A DNA stretch of 64,000 nucleotides from CAVTOO01 sp963736355 (GTDB lineage Bacteria > Pseudomonadota > Alphaproteobacteria > Rhizobiales > Xanthobacteraceae): NCBI GenBank assembly GCA_963736355.1, contig CAVTOO010000004.1, positions 62,001-126,000 on the forward strand, given 5' to 3'. Of this stretch, positions 19,353 to 29,492 are shown piece by piece (position 1 is the stretch's first letter; each line of letters starts with the position of its first letter). Under the pieces are notes generated by a model. The model saw only the letters and a program-made list of their open reading frames with translations, was not told where the DNA came from and did no database searches. The translations under genes and the position numbers were made by a program.

Positions 19353-20765
19353 ATGAACGCGCCCACCAAGATCGACGTCCCGAGCGTCACCCGCGAGCTG
19401 GCTGAATTCGCCGTCAAGCTGCGTTACGAGGATCTGCCGCCGGAAGTCATCAACGACGCCAAGCGCTGCATTCTCGACAGCCTGGGCTGCGGCGTGTTCG
19501 GCGCGAAGACGCCGTGGGTCAAGTCCGTCACCCGCGTCGTCGAGCGTCTCGGCCAGTCCAAGACCGCCAGCGCCTGGGGCATGAAGGTGAAGGCCGATCC
19601 GCTCGGCGTCGCTTTCATCAACGGTACCGCGGCGCAGGGCTATGAGCTCGACGATTGCCACGATCAGTCGATGTCGCATTACGGCGCCGGCGTTATCCCG
19701 GCGGTGCTCGCCTGCGCCGAGGCCTTCGGCAAGTATGACGGCAAGCAGATCATCCTCGCCGTCGTCGCCGGCTTCGAGCTTGGCACCCGCATCGGCAACA
19801 CGGTGTCGCCGCATGCCTTCCATCGCGGCTTCCATCCCTGCGGCCTGACCTCGACCTTCGCGTCGGCCGCCGCCATCGGCAAGATGCTCAACCTCAACGT
19901 CGACCAGTATGTCAGCGCGCTCGGCCTCGCCGGCTCGCAGGCGGCCGGCCTGATGGCCGCGCAGTTCGGCGCGATGGCCAAGCGCTTCCATTCGGGCAAG
20001 GCGTCGCAGAACGGCATTATCGCAGCCATGTCCGCGCAGGAAGGCCTGACCGGCGTGCGCGACGTGTTGGAGGCCGAATACGGCGGCTTCTGCTCGACCT
20101 ATGGCGGCAAGTACGATCTGAGCTGGGCCAACAAGGGCCTCGGCAAGGAATTCGAAATGCGCCACAACGGCTTCAAGCGCTACTCGTCGCTGGCCTCGTC
20201 GCAGACCTCGGTCGATGCCATGCGCATGATCCGCGAGAAGCACGGCATCAAGGGCGAGGACGTCGCCAAGGTGGTGATCAAGTGCTCGACCATGGTTCAC
20301 GTGCACTGCGGCTGGCCGTATCGCCCGATGAACCCGCCCGAGACCATCGCCGCGCAGATGAACCTGCCCTACACCGCCGCCGTCACGCTGCTCGAAGGCA
20401 ACGCCTTCATCGATCAGTACAAGACCGAGAAACTGCTCGATCCGAAGATCATGAATCTGGCCGACCGCATCGAGTGCGAGATCGATCCGACCATCGACGC
20501 GATGGGCCCGGACGAGATGCGCTACATCCGCGCCACCGTCTTCATGAAGTCGGGCGAGAGTTTCAGCCAGGACGTTCCGTATCGCTCGGGTCACTGGAAG
20601 AACCCGATGTCGGATGAGGTGTTGCAGGCGAAGTTCGTCGACCTCGCCAGCCGCGGCGTCACCAAGGAAGCTGTCGACAAGATTTCGTCGATTGTCTGGA
20701 AGATCGACACCAATCCGGAGCCGGCGCCCGCGCTCGGCATCGAGTTGCAGAAGGTCAAGGCCTGA
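19353..20765 (+). CDS. MmgE/PrpD-family protein, copy 1
   Basis: 470 residues with the family features: ELAEFAVKLRYEDLPPEV at the N-terminus, GLGCGVFG-like start of the helical domain, NGTAAQGYELDDCHDQSMSH (family-conserved Asp/His segment), and SPHAFHRGFHPCGLTSTFA. Known members are 2-methylcitrate dehydratase, cis-aconitate decarboxylase and iminodisuccinate epimerase, so the reaction is probably dehydration, decarboxylation or epimerisation of a polycarboxylate. It lies 50 bases behind the TcuA-like gene and 35 bases ahead of a second family member. Identity between the two copies is low, suggesting different roles or a heteromer. Confidence 0.87.
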   Translation: MNAPTKIDVPSVTRELAEFAVKLRYEDLPPEVINDAKRCILDSLGCGVFGAKTPWVKSVTRVVERLGQSKTASAWGMKVKADPLGVAFINGTAAQGYELDDCHDQSMSHYGAGVIPAVLACAEAFGKYDGKQIILAVVAGFELGTRIGNTVSPHAFHRGFHPCGLTSTFASAAAIGKMLNLNVDQYVSALGLAGSQAAGLMAAQFGAMAKRFHSGKASQNGIIAAMSAQEGLTGVRDVLEAEYGGFCSTYGGKYDLSWANKGLGKEFEMRHNGFKRYSSLASSQTSVDAMRMIREKHGIKGEDVAKVVIKCSTMVHVHCGWPYRPMNPPETIAAQMNLPYTAAVTLLEGNAFIDQYKTEKLLDPKIMNLADRIECEIDPTIDAMGPDEMRYIRATVFMKSGESFSQDVPYRSGHWKNPMSDEVLQAKFVDLASRGVTKEAVDKISSIVWKIDTNPEPAPALGIELQKVKA

Positions 20766-20800
20766 GCCGCGTAACGCCAACAACAAGACTGGATATAACA

Positions 20801-22222
20801 ATGACCAAGACGCTTTCCCAAACTTACGCGGATTTCGCGACCTCGATCTCGCATGACGCCATTCCGAATGAAGTGCGGGAAGCGGCTCTGTGGCACATCG
20901 TCGACTCCATCGGCGTGTCGACCGCCGGTGCCGACCCCAACGAGGAAAGCGGGCAGGCCGCTCGCAAGCTCTCGGTGCGCTGGCGTGCCAGCGATGGTGC
21001 GACGCTGCTCGGCGTCGGCACCATGATGCGGCCGGAGTCGGCGGCGCTGATCAACGGCTCGCTCGGTCAGGCGCTGGAGATGGACGACAAGCACGGCTCG
21101 TCGCTGGCGCGTCCGGGCTCCACGGTCATCCCGGCGGTGCTGGCGGTGGCTGAGGAGCGCAACCTGTCGCTGCGCGATGCGGTGACGGCGACGGTCATCG
21201 GTTATGAAGTTATGATCCGTCTCGGCTTCGTTGGCGGCGATCGGTTCCTCGCCCGCGGCTATCACACCTCCTCGCTGATCGGCTCCTTCGGCGCCGCTGT
21301 CGCGGTCGGTCGTTTGCTCGGCGCAACGGCGGAACAGATCGTCGACGCGCTCGGCATCTGCGGCACCATGGCCTCGGGCATCCAGGAATCGACCCGCACG
21401 GGTTCGACCGCCAAGATCATCCATGGCGGCTGGGGCGCGCATGCGGGCATCATCGCCATCGACATGGCGATGGCCGGCATCACGGGTCCCGTGAGTGTGT
21501 TCGAAGGCAAGATGGGCTTCTTCGAAACCCATCTGACGCCGATCACCGGCCAGCTGAACTTCGCCAAGGCGGGCGAGGGGCTCGGCAAGCGCTGGTATCT
21601 GCCCGACACGGCCTACAAGCCGTATCCGTGCTGCCAGCTGCTGCATGCCTTTATTGAGGCCGGCAAGCAGACGCTCAAGGAATTCGAGAAGGACGGCGTC
21701 AAGCTCGCCGACATCAGCGCCATCCGCGGCTATCTCACCGAGCCCGGCAAGACGCTGGTCACCGAGCCGCGCGACCGCAAGAAGGCGCCGGTGCTGCCGC
21801 ACGAAGCGCGCTTCTCGCTGTATTACGGCATCGCTTCGACTCTCGTTTACGGCGATGTTGGTCTGGAATCCTTCCGCGCCGACCGTCTCGGCGACAAGGA
21901 AGTGCTCAAGCTCGCGGCGCTGGTCGAAGCCTTCGACGATCCGGACTCGGACTATCCGAACCATTGCCCGGCCATTCTCGAAGTCGATGCCAAGGGCAAG
22001 ACCTATCGCAAGCACGTGCCGTTCCATCCGGGCAGCCCGGAAGCGGCGCTGACGCGCGACGACGTGCTCGACAAGTTCGTGCGCAACACCAAGTGGCTTT
22101 ACGGCGACGACGCCCGCGAAGTGGCGAAGGATATCGGTGCGACGGCGGAATCCGAGCCGCTGCGCAACGTGTTCCGCAAGCTGCGTGATGCCGGCGCCAA
22201 GATGGCGCGCGCGGCCGGCTAA
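20801..22222 (+). CDS. MmgE/PrpD-family protein, copy 2
   Basis: 473 residues. Family landmarks: DAIPNEVREAALWHIVDSIG near the start, NGSLGQALEMDDKHGSSLAR (the Asp-containing active-site segment), GYHTSSLIGSFGAAVAVGRL and YKPYPCCQLLHAFIEAG. It follows copy 1 in the same operon and is 16 bases ahead of the second GMC oxidoreductase. The active-site segment differs from copy 1 (MDDKH against LDDCH). Substrate unknown; a carboxylate intermediate made by the TcuA-like flavoprotein is the simplest guess. Confidence 0.87.
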   Translation: MTKTLSQTYADFATSISHDAIPNEVREAALWHIVDSIGVSTAGADPNEESGQAARKLSVRWRASDGATLLGVGTMMRPESAALINGSLGQALEMDDKHGSSLARPGSTVIPAVLAVAEERNLSLRDAVTATVIGYEVMIRLGFVGGDRFLARGYHTSSLIGSFGAAVAVGRLLGATAEQIVDALGICGTMASGIQESTRTGSTAKIIHGGWGAHAGIIAIDMAMAGITGPVSVFEGKMGFFETHLTPITGQLNFAKAGEGLGKRWYLPDTAYKPYPCCQLLHAFIEAGKQTLKEFEKDGVKLADISAIRGYLTEPGKTLVTEPRDRKKAPVLPHEARFSLYYGIASTLVYGDVGLESFRADRLGDKEVLKLAALVEAFDDPDSDYPNHCPAILEVDAKGKTYRKHVPFHPGSPEAALTRDDVLDKFVRNTKWLYGDDAREVAKDIGATAESEPLRNVFRKLRDAGAKMARAAG

Positions 22223-22237
22223 ATCCAACCGGACAAG

Positions 22238-23882
22238 TTGATGAAGTCTCCCGAACGGCATGTCGGCGCCTACGATTACATCATCGTAGGCGCCGGCTCG
22301 GCCGGATGCGTGCTGGCCGACCGGCTCACCGAGAACGGCAAGTATCGTGTGCTGCTGCTGGAAGCCGGCGGCAACGACAACAAGCTCAACATTCATATCC
22401 CGCTGTTCGTCGCCAAGCTCCTCAACGATCCCGAGGTGACGTGGCCGTTCAAGAGCGTGCCGCAGACACACGCCAACAACAGCCAGCAATTGCTGGTGCG
22501 CGGCAAGGTGCTGGGCGGCTCAAGCTCGGTGAACGGCAACGTCTTCGTGCGCGGCGATCCGGCCGAGTTCGACAATTGGGTTTCGATGGGTTGCGCCGGC
22601 TGGGGCTGGAGCGATCTACTGCCTTACTTCCGCAAGGTCGAGGACTATCGCGGCGGCGGCGACGACAAGCTGCGCGGACGCGGCGGCCCGGTCACCGTCA
22701 CTCGACTTGAGAATTTCGACGCGCTCGCCGAAGCCTGGCTCGATGCCAGCGAGGAGGTCGGGTTTCCGCGCGTCGCCGACTACAATGACGGCACCTATGA
22801 AGGTGCGGGCTATCTGCAATATTCGACGCGGCGCGGGTTTCCGCTGCAGCGCCGCCGTCGCCTATCTGCGCAAGGCGAAGAAGCGCGCCAATCTTGAAGT
22901 CCTGATCAACGCCCGCGTCACGCGCGTTGTGATGGACGGCAAGCGCGCCACCGGCATCGCGTTCATTCAGGACGGTGTGAAGTCGGTCGCGACCGCCAAC
23001 CGCGAAGTGATCCTGTCGGCGGGCCCAATGATGTCGCCGCAAATTCTGGAGCTTTCGGGAATCGGGCAGGCCGATGTGCTGAAGGCGAACGGGATCGCCG
23101 TCGTGCAGGATCTGCCGGGCGTCGGCGAGAACCTGCACGATCACCCCAATACGCGCGTTGCTTTCGAGATCTCGCAGCCGCTGACCATCAACGACGTGCT
23201 GGGCCATCCGTTGCGGCAATTGCGCGAAGGCCTGAAGTTCGTATTCAAGGGCGGCGGCTTGCTGTCGATCTGCTCGGCGACGGCGCAGGTCATCACCCGC
23301 TCGGGCGTCAATCCGACCAAGGCCGATCTGAAGCTGCAGCTGCATCCGCTGTCGGGCGCCAACCGCTATGCGCGCACGCCGAAAGAAGGCCTCGACCGGT
23401 TCTCGGGGTTCACCGTCGGCATCACCGCACTGCAGGCGCAGTCGCGCGGCAGCGTGCATATCGCTTCACCCGATGCGCTGGCCGATCCGAGGATCGATCC
23501 GAACTATCTGGCCGACGACGCCGATGCGCGAACGCTGCTCGCGGGCCTGAAGATGGCGCGCCGTCTCGTCAGTGCGCCTGCGCTTGAGGATTTCATCGTG
23601 CGCGAAGTGCGTCCCGGTCCGGATATGACGGACGATGGCGCGCTGATGGATTACGTCCGCGCTACGACGCAGACGACCTGGCACTTCGTCGGAAGCTGCC
23701 GCATGGGCAACGACATCAATTCGGTGGTCGATTCCGAATTGCGGGTGCGCGGGGTCGATGGCCTGCGCGTCATTGATTCATCGGTGTTCCCGACGATCCC
23801 GTCGTCCAACACCAATGCGCCGACGCTCGCCGCCGCCGAGAAGGGCGCCGACATCGTGCTGCGCGCTGCGTCGAATATGTAG
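22238..23882 (+). CDS. GMC-family FAD oxidoreductase (choline-dehydrogenase-like), copy 2, +1 shift
   Basis: 547 residues after removing one extra base. FAD motif YIIVGAGSAGCVLADRLTEN, GMC signature LGGSSSVNGNVFVRGDPAEF, active-site His region WHFVGSCRMGND, C-terminal SVFPTIPSSNTNA. The frame breaks at 22838-22840, where ttt stands for an expected tt and the sense should run STRRGFRCSAAVAYLRKAKK. It is clearly paralogous to the gene at 13679, with the same motifs in the same positions, and closes the catabolic cluster. It would oxidise an alcohol group; two copies may serve two alcohols or two stereoisomers. Confidence 0.87.
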
Positions 23883-23887
23883 AGGGA

Positions 23888-24734
23888 TCAGCCGCCCGCG
23901 GTATACGGCGGCTTGTCGAGTTTCTTCGGCGACAGCGTGAAGATCTCGACGCCGTCCTGCGTGACTCCGACCGTATGCTCGAACTGCGCCGACAGCGAGC
24001 GGTCGCGGGTCACCGCCGTCCATCCGTCGGACAGAACCTTCACGTAAGGCTTGCCGAGATTGATCATCGGCTCGACCGTGAAGAACATGCCGGGCCGTAG
24101 CGGAATGCCTTCGCCGGGGCGGCCTGCATGGATGATGTTCGGCTCGTCATGGAACATGCGGCCCAGTCCATGGCCGCAGAAATCGCGTACAACGCTCATG
24201 CCTTCGGGTTCGACCAAGCCCTGAATGGCCGCGCCGATATCGCCAAGGGTCGCTCCCGGCTTGATCGCGGCAATGCCGAGCATCATCGAATTCATAGGTG
24301 ATGTCGATCAGCCGTTCGGCTTTGCGGGCGATCGGGCCGACCGCATACATGCGGCTGGAATCGCCATGCCAGCCGTCGACAATCAGCGTCACGTCGATAT
24401 TGACGATATCGCCTTCCTTGAGGGGGCGATCGTTCGGCATGCCGTGGCACACCACATGGTTAATCGACGTGCAGCACGAATAGCGGTAGCCGCGATACAT
24501 CAGCGTCGCCGGCAAGGCGCCGTGGCTGGTGGCAAAATCGAAGACGAATTCATCGATTCTGGAGGTCGAGACACCCGGCTTGACGATGTCGGTCAGCGCG
24601 TCGAGGCACTCGGCCACAAGCTGCCCGGCCTTGCGCATGCCGGCAAAGGCCGAGGGGCCGTGCAGCTTGATCTGCCCGGTCTTGCGCTGCGGCGCTTCGG
24701 AGGCTTCGACATAATTCATTGTGCGGACATTCAT
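23888..24734 (-). CDS. map: Type I methionine aminopeptidase, interrupted by a +1 shift
   Basis: 281 residues after correction. Substrate and metal motifs are present in order: SINHVVCHGMPND (His), GDIVNIDVTLIVDGWHGDSS (two metal Asp), CGHGLGRMFHDEPN (metal His), FFTVEPMINLG (metal Glu) and FEHTVGVTQDG (metal Glu). The break is at 24289-24290 on the plus strand: the protein should read DITYESMMLGIAAIKPG but one extra A/T sends it out of frame. It removes N-terminal Met from nascent proteins. The frame starts at ATG 24734, with a second ATG at 24719. Type I enzymes are essential in most bacteria, so a genuine knock-out is unlikely unless another copy exists. Confidence 0.88.
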
Positions 24735-25167
24735 CGAGGGATCATGGCTGCGAACGCCGAGCGTCCCGCAGCCGGTATATCGCGCAATTTATTGCATAAA
24801 GCGTGAAGTGCAAGCCGCGCGCGTGGATCCGTCCACGAGGTCCTTCACCTGCCCGGTTTTTGGCCGTCCGGTCTGGTAAATTGCCGCTGAAGGCTTATTT
24901 AAATAATAATATTGCTCCACTGTCGCAGTTGCGGCCCACGCTCCAATATCGTCCTATTGTGGAACCGTTGGCGGCCTGGGGCGTTGTCCCGACGCAATAA
25001 GCGGACGGATTGACCATCCTCGCGCGGACCTGTGGTTCGCCGCGGCGTTGGGTGGATTTTCGCCCGCGTGCCTTTGTTGTCTGTGGACTGGCGCGCCGCA
25101 ATCCGTCACCGTTCGACGCCGCATGGTTGGTTGGGCTTCGCGGATGAAATCGGAAGGCAGGCTCGCG
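24735..25167. other. Intergenic region between map and otsB
   Basis: 433 bases, AT-rich around 24895-24915 (ttatttaaataataatatt). No convincing gene: the short frames here lack ribosome sites and family features. It holds the EcfG-type promoter at 24961 and must carry the divergent map promoter. Confidence 0.6.
24961..24985 (+). promoter_or_regulatory. EcfG (general stress sigma factor) promoter for otsB-GH15
   Basis: GGAAC at 24961-24965, 16-base spacer, CGTT at 24982-24985. This matches the established alphaproteobacterial EcfG consensus GGAAC-N16/17-CGTT exactly. It lies about 180 bases before the chosen otsB start. Confidence 0.7.
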
Positions 25168-25978
25168 ATGCTCTCTGTTGAAGTCGAGAAAACGTCCTTA
25201 AAGACGCGGAACCGGTTGAAGACCTCTCAATCCCCCCACTGCATCGCTGCGCGCTTGTTGTTCGATATCGACGGCACGCTGATCGATCTTGCGCCGACCC
25301 CCGATACCGTTCATGTGCCATCCGATCTCCGCCGGACGCTTCAGCATCTGTATGAATTGACTGGCGGGGCGGTGGCGCTCGTCAGCGGCCGAAAGCTCGA
25401 CAACATCGACATGATCTTTAACCCGCTGTGGTTGCCGGCCATCGGTGCCCATGGCGCGGAAATCCGCTTCTCGCGCGAGGGTGCACCGACGCGCGTGGAT
25501 CTTCGGCTCGACAGCCATCTCAAGAGCCGGTTCGCAGCCATTGCCGATCTCGATCCGGGCATTCTGCTCGAGGACAAGGGGCATTCGCTCGCGATCCATT
25601 ACCGGCTCGCCCCGTCGTGCCAGGCGGCGATCTACAAGGCCATCACGGCGATCCGTGCCGATCTTCCGGCTGCGCCGATCGAAATCCTGGCAGGCAAATG
25701 CGTTGTCGAAATAAAGCCGGCCGGATTTCAGCAAGGCGACGGCGGTGCGGCAATTGATGGCGCGCGCGCCGTTCGCAGGGCGCCATCCCGTCTTCCTGGG
25801 CGACGACGTGACCGATGATACCGTGTTTGCGATCATGCCGGACCTCGGCGGCACCGCGTTCTCGGTCGGTCGCAGGGTGGCTGGTCTCGACGGCTATTTC
25901 CCCACGGCTGCGAGCGTCCGAGCATGGCTTTCGGGCCTGCTTGTCGCTTCTCCGCAATTGGCAAGGCAGCGCGCCTGA
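25168..25978 (+). CDS. otsB: Trehalose-6-phosphate phosphatase, interrupted by a +1 shift
   Basis: 269 residues after removing one extra base. HAD motif I is LLFDIDGTLIDLAP (nucleophile Asp), followed by GGAVALVSGRKLDNID, PAIGAHGAEIRF, VVEIKPAGFSKATAVRQLM (across the repair) and HPVFLGDDVTDD (motif IV, metal Asp). The shift is at 25726-25728 (ttt for tt). It dephosphorylates trehalose-6-phosphate to trehalose. Start ATG 25168 has ggaagg ten bases upstream; ATG 25144 is an alternative. The stop overlaps the next start (TGATG), coupling it to the GH15 gene. An EcfG promoter upstream implies induction by general stress such as osmotic stress or drying. Confidence 0.87.
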
Positions 25979-27768
25979 TGGTCGACCATGGACTTGATCT
26001 CGCGGTCATCGGCAATGGGCGCACGGCCGCTCTTGTCGATCCCAATGCGCGGCTCCTGTGGTGGTGCTACCCGCGGTTCGACAGCGATCCGGTGTTTTCG
26101 CGCCTGCTTGCGGGTGATGAGGAAAAAGGCTTCAGCGACGTTCTCCTTGAGGATCTTGCCGCCACGCATTCGGAGTATGTTCACAACACCGCAACGGTCG
26201 TCACGACGCTGACCGACCGCCACGGCAATGTTGCGCGCGTCACCGATTTCGCGCCGCGCTTCGAGCGCTACGGCCGGATGTTCCGTCCGCCGCAGCTGTT
26301 TCGCATCATCGAGCCGGTGCACGGATTGCCGCGGATCACCATTCGCATGCGTCCGACGTCCGGTTACGGCAAGCCGATGCCGCGGCGGTCCATCGGCAGC
26401 AATCATATCCGTTATATCGACGACCATGCGGTGCTGCGTCTGTCCAGCGACGCGCCACTGTCGATGATCGAAAGCGAGTCTCCGTTCGCGTTGACCCGCG
26501 CTGTCCATCTGATCATGGGCGAGGACGAGCCGTTCCCCGGCGATATCGCCGTCACGGCGCGCGAATTTCTCGACCGCACCCGTGACTATTGGCAGAACTG
26601 GGTTCGCCGGCTGTTCATTTCCTACGAATGGCAGGACGCCATCATTCGCGCCGCGATCACGCTGAAGCTCTCCAATTTCGAGGAGACCGGCGGCATCGTC
26701 GCTGCGCATACCACCTCGATTCCGGAAGCTGCCGGCTCGGGGCGGACCTGGGATTATCGCTATTGCTGGCTGCGTGATGCCTATTTCGTCGTCAAGGCGC
26801 TCAATCGCGTCGGTGCGACGCAGACGATGGAAGACTTCATCAACTTCTCGCTGTCCATCGCCGCCAATAACGAGAAAGATCTGAAGCCCGTCTACGGCAT
26901 CGTCCCGACCGACGATCTCGATGAATGGATTGCGCCCGACCTGAAGGGCTATCGCAACGACGGGCCGGTGCGCGTCGGCAATGCCGCGGTCACGCAGGTC
27001 CAGAACGACGTCTATGGCAGCGTCATTCTCGCCGCCATGCCGATGTTCTTCGATCGCCGGCTGCCGCGCCCCGGCAGCGACAATCTGTTCCAGTTGCTTG
27101 AATCGCTCGGCACGCGCGCGGCGCGCACGGCCTTGCTGCCGGATGCCGGCATCTGGGAGTATCGCGGACGCAGTCGCATCCACACCCATTCGGCCGCGAT
27201 GTGCTGGGCGGGCGTCAACAGGCTCTCCGCCATCGCGCAACGTCTCGGCCGGTCCGACCGCGCGACGCACTGGAACGCAATTGCCGAGCCTATTCATGCG
27301 ACATTGCTGGAGCAGGCGTGGAATCCGAAGCGTGAGGCATTTACCGCGTCCTTCGGCTCCGACGATCTCGACGCCAGCGCGCTGCTGTTGCCGGAGCTTG
27401 GCGTCGTGGAAATCGACGATCCGCGCTTCGTCTCGACAGTGAGCGCCATCGAGCGCGAATTGCTGCGCGAAAACCACATGATGCGGTATGCCGCGGAAGA
27501 CGATTTCGGCACGCCACTCACCGCATTTCTGATTTGCCGCTTCTGGCTGATCGATGCCTGGTGGGCGATGGGCCGCCGCACCGAGGCGCGCGAGATGTTC
27601 GTCGACGCGCTGTCCTATCGCAATCGCTACGGCCTGTTGTCGGAAGACATCGATCCGAAAACCGGCGCGCTGTTCGGAAATTTTCCGCAGACCTATTCGA
27701 TGGCCGGACTCATTCTCACCGGCATGCGTCTGTCGAAGAGCTGGGAAGACCGGTATTGGCGCGGTTAG
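25978..27768 (+). CDS. Glycoside hydrolase family 15 protein (glucoamylase/trehalase-like)
   Basis: 596 residues from ATG 25978, which overlaps the otsB stop by one base; the frame is also open upstream to 25924, but that part lies inside otsB. An N-terminal beta-sandwich domain (about 1-200) precedes the (alpha/alpha)6 barrel, with WDYRYCWLRDAYF, the acid Glu region near DEWIAPDLKGYRNDGPVRVG, and a late LLSEDIDPKTGALFGNFPQT carrying the probable base Glu. GH15 covers glucoamylases, glucodextranases and bacterial/archaeal trehalases. Being inside the otsB-otsA block, it may turn trehalose or a glucan over when stress ends, but the substrate is not decided by sequence. Confidence 0.88.
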   Translation: MVDHGLDLAVIGNGRTAALVDPNARLLWWCYPRFDSDPVFSRLLAGDEEKGFSDVLLEDLAATHSEYVHNTATVVTTLTDRHGNVARVTDFAPRFERYGRMFRPPQLFRIIEPVHGLPRITIRMRPTSGYGKPMPRRSIGSNHIRYIDDHAVLRLSSDAPLSMIESESPFALTRAVHLIMGEDEPFPGDIAVTAREFLDRTRDYWQNWVRRLFISYEWQDAIIRAAITLKLSNFEETGGIVAAHTTSIPEAAGSGRTWDYRYCWLRDAYFVVKALNRVGATQTMEDFINFSLSIAANNEKDLKPVYGIVPTDDLDEWIAPDLKGYRNDGPVRVGNAAVTQVQNDVYGSVILAAMPMFFDRRLPRPGSDNLFQLLESLGTRAARTALLPDAGIWEYRGRSRIHTHSAAMCWAGVNRLSAIAQRLGRSDRATHWNAIAEPIHATLLEQAWNPKREAFTASFGSDDLDASALLLPELGVVEIDDPRFVSTVSAIERELLRENHMMRYAAEDDFGTPLTAFLICRFWLIDAWWAMGRRTEAREMFVDALSYRNRYGLLSEDIDPKTGALFGNFPQTYSMAGLILTGMRLSKSWEDRYWRG

Positions 27769-27963
27769 AATCAAAACCGCATAAAACGGCGCGCTAAAGT
27801 TCCAGGTGGAAGATCACGCTATCGTCCGATTTCGGTCATATTTGATCTCGCTTCGGCCGCATTGAAAATTCATCCTCCTTATTCTGCTTCTCGCCGCCAC
27901 AAAATCCACGCGTTGCGTCACCGGATTTTGCTGGAACCTTTCTCAAATCGTCAGGAGTTCCAC

Positions 27964-27988
27964 GGAACCGGATCGCCGATCAGGCGTT
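27964..27988 (+). promoter_or_regulatory. EcfG (general stress sigma factor) promoter for otsA
   Basis: GGAAC at 27964-27968, 16-base spacer, CGTT at 27985-27988, ending 31 bases before the otsA ATG. Same exact consensus and spacing as the site at 24961. Confidence 0.75.
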
Positions 27989-28019
27989 ATCAACTTGCTG
28001 CAAGATGGGGACAACATCT

Positions 28020-29472
28020 ATGAAGCTCGTCATCGTTTCGAACCGTATCGCAAAAGGCAAACCCGGCGAGCCCATGATGGGCGGACTTGCGGCAGCCTTG
28101 CTTCCCGTGGTCGAAAAATCAGGCGCAGTGTGGGTCGGCTCCAGTGGCCGGCTGCGTGAGCATTCACGAACGGATTCATTCGCACAGATCGAATCGATTG
28201 GTAGCGGCGCCCTGGCGCAGCTCGACCTGCCTGCGGAACACTATGCGGGCTACTACGAAGGCTTTGCGAATTCTGCGCTATGGCCTGCGCTGCATTCACG
28301 CATGGATCTTATTCGCGCCTCCGCCGCAGACTATAATTCGTATTGCGCGGTGAACGCCTTCATGGCGCGATCCCTGCTGCGGTTCCAGCAACCCGACACC
28401 ATGTTCTGGGTGCAGGACTATCATTTCCTCGTGCTCGGCGCGGAACTGCGCAAGCTCGGCGTGTCGCAGCCTCTCGGCTTCTTCCTGCATACGCCCTGGC
28501 CGGCGGCGCATGTGGCGGCGAGCGTGCCGCATCACCGCGAACTGGTCGAAGCGATGCTCGCTTACGACCTGATCGGATTCCAGACCGATGAAGACCGCCA
28601 GAACTTTTCCGACTATGTGCGTCAGGAACTTGGCCTCAAGGTGCGCGACGATACAGTCGCGTCGAAATTGCGCCGGTCGCGACTCGCCACATTCCCGATC
28701 GGAATCGATCCGCAGCAGTTTGCGCAATATGCCAGCAAGGCTGCGAGCCATCCGCAGGCGTCGCGTTTACGGATGAGCCTGAACGGCGCTCGCCTCGCCA
28801 TCGGCGTGGATCGGCTCGATTATTCGAAGGGTCTGCACAACCGTATTCGTGCCTTCGATCGCATGCTGGAGTTGCAGCCCGAGCTGAAGCGACATGTGGC
28901 GCTGCTGCAGATCGCCGTGCCGTCGCGGGGCGTGATCGAAGCCTATGAGCAGCTGCAGGCCGATGTCGCTCAACTCGTGAGCGAAGTGAACGGCCGCCAC
29001 GGCGAAGTCGATTGGTCGCCGATCCGCTACCTGAACAAGGGCTACGGTCAGGCCGTTCTGGCCGGCCTCTATCGCAGTGCGCAGGTCGGCCTCGTCACGC
29101 CATTGCAGGACGGCATGAATCTGGTGGCGAAGGAATATGTCGCCGCGCAGAATCCGGCCGATCCCGGCGTGCTGGTGTTGTCGCGCTTTGCCGGTGCGGC
29201 GCATGAGCTCGAACTCGGCGTTGATCGTCAACCCGTACGATGTCGATGCCGTTGCCAAAGCTGTCGCACGTGCGTTCGAGATGCCGCTCGAAGAGCGCCA
29301 GGAACGCTGGCAGGACATGATGGCGCGGCTGCGTGGTCACACCGTGCATGACTGGGCGGCCGAGTTTCAGGCGAGCCTCGCGGCGACCGATCAGATCGCG
29401 TTGCCGTCGCCGGCTGCGATCAGCATGGCAGGGTGGGGCAAACCCGGCACGCGCGCCATTGGTCTACACTAA
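28020..29472 (+). CDS. otsA: Alpha,alpha-trehalose-phosphate synthase, interrupted by a +1 shift
   Basis: 483 residues after correction. GT20 motifs: VIVSNRIAKGKPGEPMMGGL at the N-terminus, FWVQDYHFLVLGAELRKLG, FLHTPWPA, GVDRLDYSKGLHNRIRAF (UDP-glucose/Glc-6-P site) and PLQDGMNLVAKEYVAAQ with SRFAGAAHELNSALIVNPYD at the end. The shift is at about 29211, where ctcgaac stands for an expected ctcaac. It makes trehalose-6-phosphate from UDP-glucose and glucose-6-phosphate, feeding OtsB upstream. It has its own EcfG promoter 30 bases before the start, separate from the otsB-GH15 unit, and a roughly 250-base gap. Confidence 0.9.
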
Positions 29473-29492
29473 CTTGGCCTGCACTAGAGCGC

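Noticed and set aside
24803..25000. 65-codon plus-strand frame before otsB
   Set aside because: No ribosome site or family resemblance; it overlaps the EcfG promoter.
27933..27957. Second possible EcfG site upstream of otsA (ggaac followed by gttcc)
   Set aside because: The spacer is 19 bases and CGTT is missing; the exact site at 27964 is the better promoter.
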